Source of the DNA: Streptomyces qaidamensis
GTDB taxonomy: Bacteria; Actinomycetota; Actinomycetes; Streptomycetales; Streptomycetaceae
Direction: 5' to 3'
DNA length: 64,000 nucleotides
NCBI RefSeq assembly: GCF_001611795.1
Contig: NZ_CP015098.1
Location: 5,270,001-5,334,000 of the forward strand
Below the pieces are notes generated by a model, which ran no database searches, was not told the DNA's origin, and saw only the letters and a program-made list of their open reading frames with translations. Of the stretch, positions 44,225-53,130 are shown piece by piece (within the stretch, counting starts at the first letter, position 1; each line of letters starts with the position of its first letter). Both the position numbers and the translations under genes were made by a program.

Positions 44225-44930
44225 TCACGGCAGGGCGGGTGCGGGGTCGCTTTCAGGCATCCCTTGACCGAGCAGAGCGACGATCCTCTGGGCGCCGTTG
44301 CGTGAACTCGTCAGCCGTACCCACGAACCGTCCCGGAAGGAGACCCTGAAGTCCGACTCGTCCAAGCTGAACCGCTTGATCTCCGCGCCGACGATCTCAC
44401 TCCGCGGCAGCGTCCAGAGGAGAGCCTCGGATCCCGGGACCTTCCCGCCACCACCCCAGGAGAGATGCCGGCTGCCCTGCATCGTGTCCTCGTACGACCA
44501 GATGCGCACCAGCCCGTCCGGCTCCGCCACTTCGATCTCGGTCATCGTGCGCCAGGACCGCCGGGAGGGGTCGAGCTGCCAGGGCAGCGTACGGGCCGTC
44601 TCGCCCTCGCCCGCCCACATGACGGGGAAGTCTTCGATCTCGTTCTCGCGCTCCTCCGGCTCGCCGCGCTTCTGGAGGCCACACCGGGCTGCCGAGGGCG
44701 TCGGCGATGACGATGAGGGGCAGCAGCAGGAGCCTGATGGTGGCGGACCGCACGTACACGCCGAGCTTGCCGAAGAACCCCCGGACACGGAAGGGCGGTT
44801 GAACCGGCCAGCCGGGCAGGTCCGGCTCGATGTCGTTGCGTTCGAGGTCACGGAAGGAGCGTCGCTTCGCCACCGAGGCGGCGGTGCCACTCGCGAACTC
44901 GACCCGGTAGCGCCGGGGTTCCTCGATCAT
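44225..44930 (-). pseudogene. Frameshifted paralogue of the 17617 gene
   Basis: The N-terminal half is read from ATG 44930 (MIEEPRRYRVEFASGTAAS, RSFRDLERNDIEPDLPGWPV, helix IRLLLLPLIVIADALGSPV), and the C-terminal half is in another frame (EIEDFPVMWAGEGETARTLP through FRDGSWVRLTSS to 44225). Both halves match the intact protein at 17617-18531 in the same order (RDSERNDIQNELDGWP; DEVEDFPVMWAARGSTARTL), so a one-base shift occurred between about 44670 and 44710. Removing one C from CCTCCAG would restore a continuous frame. It is either a true pseudogene or an assembly error. It lies between the immunity candidate and the third lipoprotein pair. Confidence 0.8.
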
Positions 44931-44965
44931 GCCCTACCTTCGCCGTCACGCGCCGCTGGAGTCAC

Positions 44966-46015
44966 TCAGCGGTTGATCGACTGGATCTCCTGGACGTTCA
45001 TGTCCTGGGTGGTCTCGAAGGTGCCGTCGGGCAGGTCGCCGCCAGTGCCGTCGGAGCCTTCCCAGGTGATCTGCCAGGTGACGCTGGCCGAGAGCTGGTA
45101 CGGGGCGTCGCCGGTCGCGTGGAGGTAGCGGATGCCGCACGGTGGGGTCTTGTCGGCGGCGCCCTTGGTGTACGGGGTGCCGATGGAGCCGTCGTCGTTG
45201 ATCGCGCAGTCGCCGGAGGCGGGGAAGACCTCGGCGTCCTCGGTGCCCGGGTCGAGGTGGAGGGCGACCGGCTTGGCGGTGGTCTCCGCCCACAGGCCCG
45301 TACCAGGGAGTTCCGCCCGGACCTTGACGTCCTTGAACGTGCCCTTGTCCAGCCAGACCCATGTCGGCAGGTTCACCGTCGACTTGGCCGCCGGCTTCAA
45401 CTCCACCTTGGTCTTGGGAACCTTGACCTTGTCGTAGGCGTAGTCGGCGAGGACCTCCGGGGTGGGGGCGTTCGGCACGTCAGGAATCTCGCCCGCGTCC
45501 TGCCAGAACATCAGCCGGCTGCACAGGGTCGTGTCGTCGAGCTCGGTCACGTTCGGTGCGACACCGCGCCAGAAGTAGCCCTTCTTGCCGAGGTTGTAGT
45601 TCTTGTACCCCTTCACGGTCGCCGGCTTCGTGAAGATGGTGGTGGCGTCCTTCTCGTCCCGGAAGTGGTCGGTCCAGAGCTCCGATCCGTACCAGCCGTC
45701 GCGCAGCCCGGCGTCACCGCTGCCGTCGTTCTCCGAGAAGTCCTTCAGCTGCCCAGGGGTGAAGACGGGCTCGTACCAGCACGGCGGCGGCTTCCAGTTG
45801 ACGTCCGTCGACGCGACGGTGCCCTGCTGGCCGCCGGTTGGGCCGCTCGTCTGGGTGACCTTGATGCGGGAGTGCGAGGCGGAAGCGGATATCTCGTCGT
45901 TCTTGGCTTCGCCGCCGTAGCTGCCCTCGCCGCCGAGAGCGACGGCGGGTACGGGTGCGAGCAGGGCTCCGGTGAGCGAGAGCACCAACAGCGGTCGGGC
46001 GGCGTGTGACCTCAC
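44966..46015 (-). CDS. Secreted protein of lipoprotein-partner family (copy 3)
   Basis: 349 residues from GTG 46015, overlapping the lipoprotein stop as GTGA. Signal peptide HAARPLLVLSLTGALLAPVP, cleavage after AVALG or close to it. Family signature STDVNWKPPPCWYEPVFTP, then KGYFWRGVAPNV, PEVLADYAYDKVKVPKTKV, NLPTWVWLDKGTFKDVKVRA, ASGDCAINDDGSIGTPYTKG and the end VQEIQSINR. It is closest to copy 1 (20694), which shares PPCGIRYL and the overall length. The presence near both WXG loci supports a link with type VII cargo. Confidence 0.8.
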   Translation of the reverse strand: MRSHAARPLLVLSLTGALLAPVPAVALGGEGSYGGEAKNDEISASASHSRIKVTQTSGPTGGQQGTVASTDVNWKPPPCWYEPVFTPGQLKDFSENDGSGDAGLRDGWYGSELWTDHFRDEKDATTIFTKPATVKGYKNYNLGKKGYFWRGVAPNVTELDDTTLCSRLMFWQDAGEIPDVPNAPTPEVLADYAYDKVKVPKTKVELKPAAKSTVNLPTWVWLDKGTFKDVKVRAELPGTGLWAETTAKPVALHLDPGTEDAEVFPASGDCAINDDGSIGTPYTKGAADKTPPCGIRYLHATGDAPYQLSASVTWQITWEGSDGTGGDLPDGTFETTQDMNVQEIQSINR

Positions 46016-46659
46016 TGAGGGCATCCACCCCGCTCCGAGCGCGCCGACACTGCCTGCCACACACCCTGGGGGCTCTTGCCCATGGAGATCACGTAGAAGA
46101 CCTCGGGGTCCGTGCCCGCCGGGTTGCCCTTGACCTCACCTGTCCTGCGGTTCCTCGTCGAGGCCTTGCTCTCGTCGGTGCAGTAGGAGAGGGATGCCGC
46201 CGCCTTGTCCTTGGAGAGGGTGACCTTGGGGTCGAACACGGGCAACTTGCCGATGACGGTCAGGTTCTTGTCCGTGTAGGTCTTGATCCACTGCCGGCTC
46301 TGCAGGAAACCGTTCTTCGTGTCGTAGAAGGCACGGTTCTTGCTGTCGGGGTCGTTCTCGATGATCGCCTCGTACCCGGCGCGGAGCTGTTCCTTGCCGT
46401 CGTCGAGTACCGCCTGCTTCACCGGATCGCTGCTCGTCCAGTTCTCGAAGGTCAGCTGGAAGCTGCTGGGGAGCTTGATGACCGGGCGCTTGACGGCGGG
46501 TGCCGCGGACGTCTTCGACGCCGTCGGGCCGGGGGAGCTGTCGCCCGCGCCCTTGATGTCGTCCGACGACGCGTCATCGCCCCCGCCACAGGCGGTCAGA
46601 AGCAGCGCTGCCGCCGTGGCGAACGCTGTGGCAGTGGTGGTCAGTGCGCGGCGGGCCAC
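46012..46659 (-). CDS. Lipoprotein of paired family (copy 3)
   Basis: 215 residues from GTG 46659, ribosome-binding site GGGGGAG. Lipobox AALLLTACGGG with Cys at about 24. Linker, then QLTFENWTSSDPVKQAV, a helix (GKEQLRAGYEAIIEND), LSYCTDESKASTRNRRTGEV and the C-terminal VSARSERGGC. The C-x-D-x-SK motif is the same as in copies 1 and 2. It heads a two-gene operon with copy 3 of the secreted partner. Confidence 0.82.
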   Translation of the reverse strand: MARRALTTTATAFATAAALLLTACGGGDDASSDDIKGAGDSSPGPTASKTSAAPAVKRPVIKLPSSFQLTFENWTSSDPVKQAVLDDGKEQLRAGYEAIIENDPDSKNRAFYDTKNGFLQSRQWIKTYTDKNLTVIGKLPVFDPKVTLSKDKAAASLSYCTDESKASTRNRRTGEVKGNPAGTDPEVFYVISMGKSPQGVWQAVSARSERGGCPQ

Positions 46660-46980
46660 AGTTGATCTCCCCCGTGAGTTTCGGTGTACGCGACAGGGAA
46701 CGAAGCTATCAGGGGCGGGACGTGGCGCTTTGAGGGCCACTGGTGGATTGCGTGGGGATCGTGAGAGGCGTGCGTGGCAATTGCGAATGAGGCGCCCACG
46801 GGTGCCCGATGCAAGGGTGAACACCCGTGACTTCGGGGGCAAATCGGACGACCGCGGGGATCTTTCGATCCGCCCTTCGACGACCCCGAGGAGAGTCCAT
46901 AAGATCTCTGTAGGCTCAGCACACCCCTCACCCCGAGCTCGGCCTCACCCCACTCCACACACGACCCCAGGACACCCGCC
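46660..46980. promoter_or_regulatory. Divergent spacer, lipoprotein copy 3 / LysM-BTAD gene
   Basis: 321 bases, no gene. On the plus strand TTCGAC (46876-46881), 18 bases, TAAGAT (46900-46905) is a fair promoter for the LysM-BTAD gene 76 bases further on. The promoter of the lipoprotein pair must lie nearer 46700, but no boxes are clear. Confidence 0.45.
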
Positions 46981-49968
46981 ATGCCGCGACGCCGCACCTC
47001 AAGCTCGTCAAGCTCGACGGGAAGTACGACGGGAGCGACGGGAACCACGGCCGCTCCCAGGAACCGGACCCCGCAACCGGTGCGGATCCGGCGGCGGTCG
47101 TTCGGGGACTTCGTCAAGGCGTTCCTCGCCTTCGTCGCCCTGGCCGTGCTGCTCGTCGGTGTGCCGGGCGCGCTGGCCACGCAGATCGGGTGGCCGCTGC
47201 CCGACGGGGTGCCGAGTCTCGACTGGCTGCAGCAAGAGATCACCGTTCACACGTTCCTGAACATCCTCACCGTCATCGTGTGGCTGGCGTGGGCGCAGTT
47301 CACGGCGTGCGTGCTCGTGGAGATGAAGGCTGCGCTCTCGGGTGTCGGCGTGCCGGGGCGGGTGCCGGGTGGGGGGCCGAGTCAGTTGCTCGCGCGGCAG
47401 CTCGTCGCCGCGCTGCTGCTGGTCGGCGCCACCGCCGCCAGCTTCACGCCCGGGCTGTCGCAGCTCGGGAACAGCTACGACGCCAACCAGAAGCCGACCG
47501 TCGCGGCCGCCCAGGCCACCCCGGGCCTCTTCGCCCAGCAGCAGGAGCAGGCCTCCGGCGCCGCGGCCGCGCTCGCCGAGCAGGCCTCGCACGCCGCCGC
47601 CCACGCCGACGCCGGCGGCAGCACCGCCCAGCAGGGCGACACGAAGTTCTACCGGATCCAGCCGCCCGAGGGACGTCACCACGACTCCCTGTGGGAGATA
47701 GCCCAACGGCACCTCGGTGACGGGCGTCGCTACAAGGAGATCTTCGAGCTCAACAAGGACCGCGTGCAGCCGGACGGGTCCAAGCTCTCCGAGGCCAGTC
47801 TCATCCGGCCCGGCTGGATCATGGAGATGCCGGGCGACGCCCGCGGCGGCGACCTCGTCGAGATGCCCGACGAGGCACCCAACGTGTCGCCCGACGTGCA
47901 GCAGCAGATCAGCGACTACGCCCAGACCGGCGACCATGCACAAGGCGCAGGCGGCGCCCAGGGCGGCAGCGGCCACGCCCAAGGCGGCGGCGCCACCCAG
48001 GTGTCCGTACCCGATCAGCAGCGCCCCGCCCACGGCACCGGGCAACAGCAGGCCACCGCCGTCGGCGCCGAGTCCGACAGTTCCTTCGGTCTCCCCGAAG
48101 CCCTCCTCGCCGCGCCCCTCCTCGCCGCCGGTCTCCTCGGCGCCCTGGGACGGCGGCGCCGGCAGGCGCTGTGGCAGTCGGCGTTCGGGTCCGTCGGCGG
48201 GCGGCGCGGCATGGAGCCGCCCACGCCGACCGGTGACGCGCAGGATGTCCAGGACGCGCTGCTCGTCGGCGCCGACCCCGAGGGCGTACGGCTGCTCGAC
48301 CGGAGCCTGCGCGGGCTCGCCGCCTCCCTCACCGAGGAGTCGCGCGCGCTGCCGGTCGTGTACGCGGCCTGGCTCAGCAACGGCGACCTGCACCTCCAGC
48401 TCGCCCAGCCCGCCGGGAAGCCCCCGGCCCCCTGGCAGCAGGGCCAGGACCAGACGTTCTGGATGCTGTCCCGGACCGACGCCGAGCGCTACGAGGACGT
48501 CGACACGGCCGCGCCCTACCCGGGCCTGGTCAGCCTCGGCACCATGGACGACTCGCGGCTGCTGCTCAACCTGGAGGCCGTGCCCGGCATCGTCTCGCTG
48601 AGCGGCCGGGAGGCCGACCGGGCCGCCGTCTTCGCGTCCGTGGCGGCCGAGTTGGCGACCAATGGGTGGTCGGACCGCATGACCATCACGCTCGTCGGCT
48701 TCGGGGAGGACCTCACCCTGCTCGCCCCGAACCGCATCCGGCATCTGGAGGACGTCGAGGCGCTCGTCGAGACCATGGAGGCCGAGACGCGGCAGCGGCG
48801 GGGGGCGCTCGGTGCCGCCGGGCACGATTCCGTCCTCACGGGCCGCACCGGGCCCGCGCAGCACACCCGTTGGGCCCCGCACCTGGTCCTGCTCGCCGCG
48901 CAGCCGTCCGCGGAGGACGCCGTCAAACTCGCCGAACTCGCCGCCGACGCCGGCCGCCTCGGCATCGGCTACCTCGTCGGCACCGAGACCGGTGATCTGC
49001 CGGGCGCCGCCTGGGAGATGGAGATCACCGGCCAGGGCAAGCTGCTCGCGCCGCTCCTCGGGCTCGAACTCGACGCGCAGCTGCTGCCCGCCGCCCAGCA
49101 GCGGGCCGTGGTCGAGCTGTTCGTCGAGGCCGACCCGGAGCGCGACACCGACGGGCCCGCGACCACCCCGCCGTTCCTCGTCGACATCAGCGAGCAGGGC
49201 CGGCCGGCCGTGTACGCCCGGCTGGTCGGGCCGTACGAGATCATCGGCCTGGACAACCCGGACGGGGAGCGCAGCGCACTGCTGCACGAGGCTCTCGCCC
49301 TGCTGCTCCTGCACCGCGAGGGCGTGCACCCGCGGGTGCTGTCCTCCGCGCTGTGGCCGCGCGGCGTCACCGACGACGTGCGCAGCGCGCTGCTCGACCG
49401 GCTGCACGACTGGCTCGGCGCCGACCCCGACGGCACGCCGCGCCTGGCCACCGACAGCTCCGGCCGGCTCACGCTCGCCAAGACGGTCGTCTCCGACCTG
49501 GACGTGCTGCGGTCCCTGTACCACGAGGCCACGCAGGGCAAGGGCGTCGACAGCCGGGCCGTGCGCGGGCGGCTGCTCACCGACGCGCTGGTGCTGGTGC
49601 GCGGGCCGCTGCTCGCAGACCGGCCCGAGGGGCGTTACCGGTGGCTCACGCACGAGATCGTGGACGCCCAGCTGCCGCTGCTCGTCGCGGACACGGGGCT
49701 CGCGCTGTGCGAGTTCCACATGGAGAAGAACCGCGCGGAGAAGGCCATCGAGGCACTCAACGCGGCCCTGCGCACCGCTCCGGCCGACGAGCGGCTGTGG
49801 CACGAGCTGCTGCGCGCCACTCACGCCACCGGCGACACGGACCGGCTGACCGCCCTCGCCACCGACCTCATCGGCCGCAGCGGGGCCCGTGGGCTGCCGC
49901 CGCGCACGGAGGCACTGCTCGACGAGCTGCTGCCGACGTGGCGTGACGCGATCGCCGCGGTGGGATGA
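46981..49968 (+). CDS. Membrane protein with LysM and C-terminal BTAD-type domain
   Basis: 995 residues, ATG 46981. Ser/Thr/Arg-rich start, membrane segments at about 44-66 (FVKAFLAFVALAVLLVGVPG), 92-114 (FLNILTVIVWLAWAQFTACV) and 137-155. Then an Ala/Gln linker and a LysM domain at about 221-285 (DSLWEIAQRHLGDGRRYKEI, LIRPGWIMEMP). A fourth hydrophobic segment follows at about 370 (EALLAAPLLAAGLLGALG). The second half is soluble; its last 240 residues look like a winged-helix plus BTAD (tetratricopeptide-like) unit as in SARP/AfsR regulators (LLLHREGVHPRVLSSALWP, HEIVDAQLPLLVADTGLALC). Such proteins are common beside actinobacterial Tad loci. A wall-sensing role is inferred. Confidence 0.82.
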   Translation: MPRRRTSSSSSSTGSTTGATGTTAAPRNRTPQPVRIRRRSFGDFVKAFLAFVALAVLLVGVPGALATQIGWPLPDGVPSLDWLQQEITVHTFLNILTVIVWLAWAQFTACVLVEMKAALSGVGVPGRVPGGGPSQLLARQLVAALLLVGATAASFTPGLSQLGNSYDANQKPTVAAAQATPGLFAQQQEQASGAAAALAEQASHAAAHADAGGSTAQQGDTKFYRIQPPEGRHHDSLWEIAQRHLGDGRRYKEIFELNKDRVQPDGSKLSEASLIRPGWIMEMPGDARGGDLVEMPDEAPNVSPDVQQQISDYAQTGDHAQGAGGAQGGSGHAQGGGATQVSVPDQQRPAHGTGQQQATAVGAESDSSFGLPEALLAAPLLAAGLLGALGRRRRQALWQSAFGSVGGRRGMEPPTPTGDAQDVQDALLVGADPEGVRLLDRSLRGLAASLTEESRALPVVYAAWLSNGDLHLQLAQPAGKPPAPWQQGQDQTFWMLSRTDAERYEDVDTAAPYPGLVSLGTMDDSRLLLNLEAVPGIVSLSGREADRAAVFASVAAELATNGWSDRMTITLVGFGEDLTLLAPNRIRHLEDVEALVETMEAETRQRRGALGAAGHDSVLTGRTGPAQHTRWAPHLVLLAAQPSAEDAVKLAELAADAGRLGIGYLVGTETGDLPGAAWEMEITGQGKLLAPLLGLELDAQLLPAAQQRAVVELFVEADPERDTDGPATTPPFLVDISEQGRPAVYARLVGPYEIIGLDNPDGERSALLHEALALLLLHREGVHPRVLSSALWPRGVTDDVRSALLDRLHDWLGADPDGTPRLATDSSGRLTLAKTVVSDLDVLRSLYHEATQGKGVDSRAVRGRLLTDALVLVRGPLLADRPEGRYRWLTHEIVDAQLPLLVADTGLALCEFHMEKNRAEKAIEALNAALRTAPADERLWHELLRATHATGDTDRLTALATDLIGRSGARGLPPRTEALLDELLPTWRDAIAAVG

Positions 49969-50693
49969 GCACCGGGCTGCTGGTCCTCGCCGCCGTGCTG
50001 TGGGGTGCGGCGGCGGGAGCGCTGCTGCCGCGGGCGGCCTACCGGTTCTCGGCGCCCTCGGGGGAAGCCTGGCGGGGGGAGTGCCCCGGGGGGCACGCTC
50101 TCGGGGGCTGGCTGGGGCGGGCGGTGTGCCGAGCGTGTGCGGAGCCCGGATACGGGCCGCGTACGACGCCCCTGGTGATCGCCACCGCCCTGGTCTGCGC
50201 CGTCCTCGCCGCCGCGACCGGCACCCGCCCCGAGCTCGGGGTCTGGCTGCTGCTCGCCCCGGTCGGCGTCCTGCTGACGGTCGTCGACTTCCGCGTACGG
50301 CGGCTGCCCGACCCGCTCACCCTGCCCTTCGCCGCTGCGGCCCTGGCCCTGCTGGGCCTCACCGCCCTCGTCCCCGAACACGCGGGCCACTGGACCACCG
50401 CCCTGCTCGGCTCCCTCGCCCTGGGCGGCGGCTACTTCGTCCTGTTTCTCATCAACCCCGCGGGCATGGGCTTCGGCGACGTCAAACTCGCCCTCGGCAC
50501 GGGGGCCGCCCTCGGCTGGTACGGCTGGCCGACGGTCATGCTCGGTACCTTCGCCGGCTTCCTCCTGGGCGCCCTGTACGGCGCGGCGCTCGTCATCACC
50601 CGCCGGGCCACCCGCAAAACAGCCATCCCGTTCGGCCCGTTCCTGATCACGGGGGCGTTGCTGGGGCTTCTGGTGGGCGCGTACACGGCCTGA
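49965..50693 (+). CDS. Prepilin peptidase (A24 family)
   Basis: 242 residues, ATG 49965 overlapping the previous stop as ATGA. A cysteine-containing N-terminal loop (GECPGGHAL, AVCRACAEPG) as in full-length TadV/PilD peptidases, then the two catalytic aspartates: VVDFRVRRLPDPLT and GMGFGDVKLALGTG (the G-x-GD motif). About seven membrane helices. It should cut the leader of the pilin and TadE proteins at 36206-37407, which have the matching G/xxxxE sites. It is separated from that operon by 12 kb of toxin and lipoprotein genes. Confidence 0.92.
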   Translation: MSTGLLVLAAVLWGAAAGALLPRAAYRFSAPSGEAWRGECPGGHALGGWLGRAVCRACAEPGYGPRTTPLVIATALVCAVLAAATGTRPELGVWLLLAPVGVLLTVVDFRVRRLPDPLTLPFAAAALALLGLTALVPEHAGHWTTALLGSLALGGGYFVLFLINPAGMGFGDVKLALGTGAALGWYGWPTVMLGTFAGFLLGALYGAALVITRRATRKTAIPFGPFLITGALLGLLVGAYTA

Positions 50694-50758
50694 CACCAGG
50701 GCAGGGGACGGGCGGAACTCCTGTGATCCACGCAATCGGCACTGCCATGATGCTGATC

Positions 50759-51853
50759 ATGACAAACCCATCCCAGAACCCCACCGGCCCGACCGCCCAC
50801 CCCACGGGCCCGACCGCCCACCCCACGGGCCCGACCTCGCAGCCCACCGGCCCGCCCCCCTACCCCGCCGCCCTCACGCCGTACCCCACCATCCCGCCGC
50901 CGTACCCCACCGTTCCTCCCGTCGACCCCACCGGCCAGCCCTACCACCGCCAGGACCGCACCACAGGGCGTCACCGCTGGTGGCGGGCCTGGGTCGGCAC
51001 CCTGTTACTGGCCGTTGCCTACTTCTTCGGTCTCCTCGTGCTGCTGGCATTCAGCTTCGGCCTCGGCACGGCGCTCGGCGCGCCGGAACTCCCCGACGGC
51101 GGTGCCGACTTGGGGCCGCTCGGGAACACGGCGATGGATCTCGTGTCGATCGCGATAGCCCTGCCCCTGGTGCTGCTGGCCACGCTGTGGCCGGCGAGAC
51201 GGCCCGTCGGCACCGTCACGTCCGTCACGGGGCGGCTGCGGATCGGCTGGCTCGGGCGGTGTCTGCTGGCCGGGCTGCTGCCCATCCTCCTGCTCACGGT
51301 GACGGCCTTCTTCCTGCCGGGCGACTCGGGCGAGTCCGACACATGGGTGGGCTGGCGCTCCTTCCTCACGGCCCTGGCCGTGCTGGCCGTCCTCGTCCCG
51401 CTGCAGGCCGCGGCCGAGGAGTACGTCTTCCGCGGCTGGCTGCTCCAGGCGGTCGGGGCGTTCGTGCGCTCCCCGTGGTTCGCCGTGATCCCGCAGGCCG
51501 TGCTGTTCGCCGCGGCCCACGGCTGGGGCACCCGGTGGGGCTTCCTCGGTCTGCTGGTGAACGGCCTGGTGGCCGGACTGCTCACGATCCGCACCGGCGG
51601 ACTGGAAGCGGCCATCGCCCTGCACGTCCTGAACAACCTGCTGGCCTTCGGAGTCTCCGCCGCGGTCGTCGACGGGCTGTCGTCGGACGAGACCGCGGCC
51701 GACGCGCCCTGGTCGCTGGCCCTCACCGCCATCGTCGCCGACCTGCTCTACGCCGCGATCGTGCTGTGGTTCGCCCGGCGCCACAAGCCGCAGCGCCTCT
51801 CGGCCCCGAGCACCCCGCCCGCCCCCTACGCCCATCCCGCCCCCACGGCCTGA
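50759..51853 (+). CDS. CPBP-family intramembrane metalloprotease
   Basis: 364 residues from ATG 50759 (MTNPSQNPTGPTAHPTG); ATG 50747 is an in-frame alternative. The first 75 residues are a Pro/Thr/Gly/Tyr-rich cytosolic stretch with repeats of HPTGPTA. The membrane part carries the CPBP (Abi/CAAX) motifs: AAEEYVFRGW (EExxxR, about 219), LFAAAHGWG (FxxxH, about 254) and HVLNN (HxxxN, about 288), with about seven helices. Members are site-2-like proteases whose substrates are mostly unknown. Confidence 0.88.
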   Translation: MTNPSQNPTGPTAHPTGPTAHPTGPTSQPTGPPPYPAALTPYPTIPPPYPTVPPVDPTGQPYHRQDRTTGRHRWWRAWVGTLLLAVAYFFGLLVLLAFSFGLGTALGAPELPDGGADLGPLGNTAMDLVSIAIALPLVLLATLWPARRPVGTVTSVTGRLRIGWLGRCLLAGLLPILLLTVTAFFLPGDSGESDTWVGWRSFLTALAVLAVLVPLQAAAEEYVFRGWLLQAVGAFVRSPWFAVIPQAVLFAAAHGWGTRWGFLGLLVNGLVAGLLTIRTGGLEAAIALHVLNNLLAFGVSAAVVDGLSSDETAADAPWSLALTAIVADLLYAAIVLWFARRHKPQRLSAPSTPPAPYAHPAPTA

Positions 51854-51923
51854 CGTCCGGCCCGCAGAACCCCTGGCGTACGCTGGGCTGGTCCGTCCAC
51901 AACCCTTACGAAAGGGACGCCCG

Positions 51924-53123
51924 GTGACCGAGAAGGCCGACCTTCAGCCCATCCTCGACCGTGCAGCCGCCGGTGGGCGGATCACCCCGGACGAGGCACT
52001 CGTGCTGTACCGGGACGCACCGCTGCACGCGCTGGGCACCGCCGCCGACGCCGTACGCCGCCGCAGGTACGCCGGGACCGAGCACATCGCGACGTACATC
52101 ATCGAGCGCAACATCAACTACACGAACGTGTGCGTCACGGCGTGCAAGTTCTGCGCCTTCTACGCCCCGCCGAAGGCCAAGGACAAGGGCTGGACGCGCG
52201 ACCTGGACGACATCCTCCGCCGCTGCGCGGAGACCGTCGAACTGGGCGGCACGCAGATCATGTTCCAGGGTGGCCACCACCCGGACTACGGCGTCGAGTA
52301 CTACGAGAAGCACTTCGCCGCGATCAAGAAGGAATTCCCGCAGCTGGTCATCCACAGCCTGGGGGCGTCCGAGGTCGAGCACATGGCCCGGATCTCCAAG
52401 GTGAGCGTGGAGGAGGCCATCCAGCGCATCCACGCCGCCGGCCTCGACTCCTTCGCCGGTGCCGGCGCCGAGCTGCTGCCCGAGCGGCCCCGCAAGGCCA
52501 TCGCCCCGCTGAAGGAGTCCGGCGAGCGCTGGCTGGAGATCATGGAGATCGCGCACAACCTGGGCGTGGAGTCCACCTCCACCATGCTCATGGGCACCGG
52601 CGAGACCAACGCCGAGCGCATCGAGCACCTGCGGATGATCCGCGAGGTCCAGGACCGTACGGGCGGCTTCCGCGCCTTCATCCCGTACACCTACCAGCCC
52701 GAGAACAACCACCTGAAGGGCCGCACGCAGGCGACGCTCTTCGAGTACCTGCGGATGATCGCCATCGCGCGGCTGTTCATGGACAACATCGCCCACATCC
52801 AGGGCTCCTGGCTGACCACGGGCAAGGAGGTCGGGCAGCTCTCGCTGCACTACGGCGCCGACGACCTCGGCTCGATCATGCTGGAGGAGAACGTGGTGTC
52901 GTCGGCCGGTGCCAAGCACCGGTCGAACCGGATGGAGATCATCGACCTGATCCGGAAGGCGGGCCGGGTGCCCGCCCAGCGCGCGACCACCTACGAGCAC
53001 CTCGTCGTCCACGACGACCCGGCGAACGACCCGGTCGACGACCGCGTGGTCTCGCACATCTCCTCGACGGCCATCGAGGGCGGCACGGCTCACCCCGAGC
53101 TGAAGCTGCTGGCCCCCAACTGA
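51924..53123 (+). CDS. mqnC: Cyclic dehypoxanthine futalosine synthase MqnC
   Basis: 399 residues from GTG 51924. Radical SAM motif CVTACKFC (Cys70, Cys74, Cys77) in the block NINYTNVCVTACKFCAFY, then QIMFQGGHHPDYGVEYYE, SLGASEVEHMARISKVS and STMLMGTGETNAERIEHL, as in MqnC. It closes dehypoxanthine futalosine to its cyclic form, the step before MqnD. It needs a [4Fe-4S] cluster. It is followed after 7 bases by the degenerate amidohydrolase, likely in one operon. Confidence 0.96.
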   Translation: MTEKADLQPILDRAAAGGRITPDEALVLYRDAPLHALGTAADAVRRRRYAGTEHIATYIIERNINYTNVCVTACKFCAFYAPPKAKDKGWTRDLDDILRRCAETVELGGTQIMFQGGHHPDYGVEYYEKHFAAIKKEFPQLVIHSLGASEVEHMARISKVSVEEAIQRIHAAGLDSFAGAGAELLPERPRKAIAPLKESGERWLEIMEIAHNLGVESTSTMLMGTGETNAERIEHLRMIREVQDRTGGFRAFIPYTYQPENNHLKGRTQATLFEYLRMIAIARLFMDNIAHIQGSWLTTGKEVGQLSLHYGADDLGSIMLEENVVSSAGAKHRSNRMEIIDLIRKAGRVPAQRATTYEHLVVHDDPANDPVDDRVVSHISSTAIEGGTAHPELKLLAPN

Positions 53124-53130
53124 CCCGGTC

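Noticed and set aside
47008..49824. A 938-codon minus-strand open frame opposite the LysM-BTAD gene
   Set aside because: Antisense to a gene with clear domains; no conserved motif. Long antisense frames are usual at this GC content.
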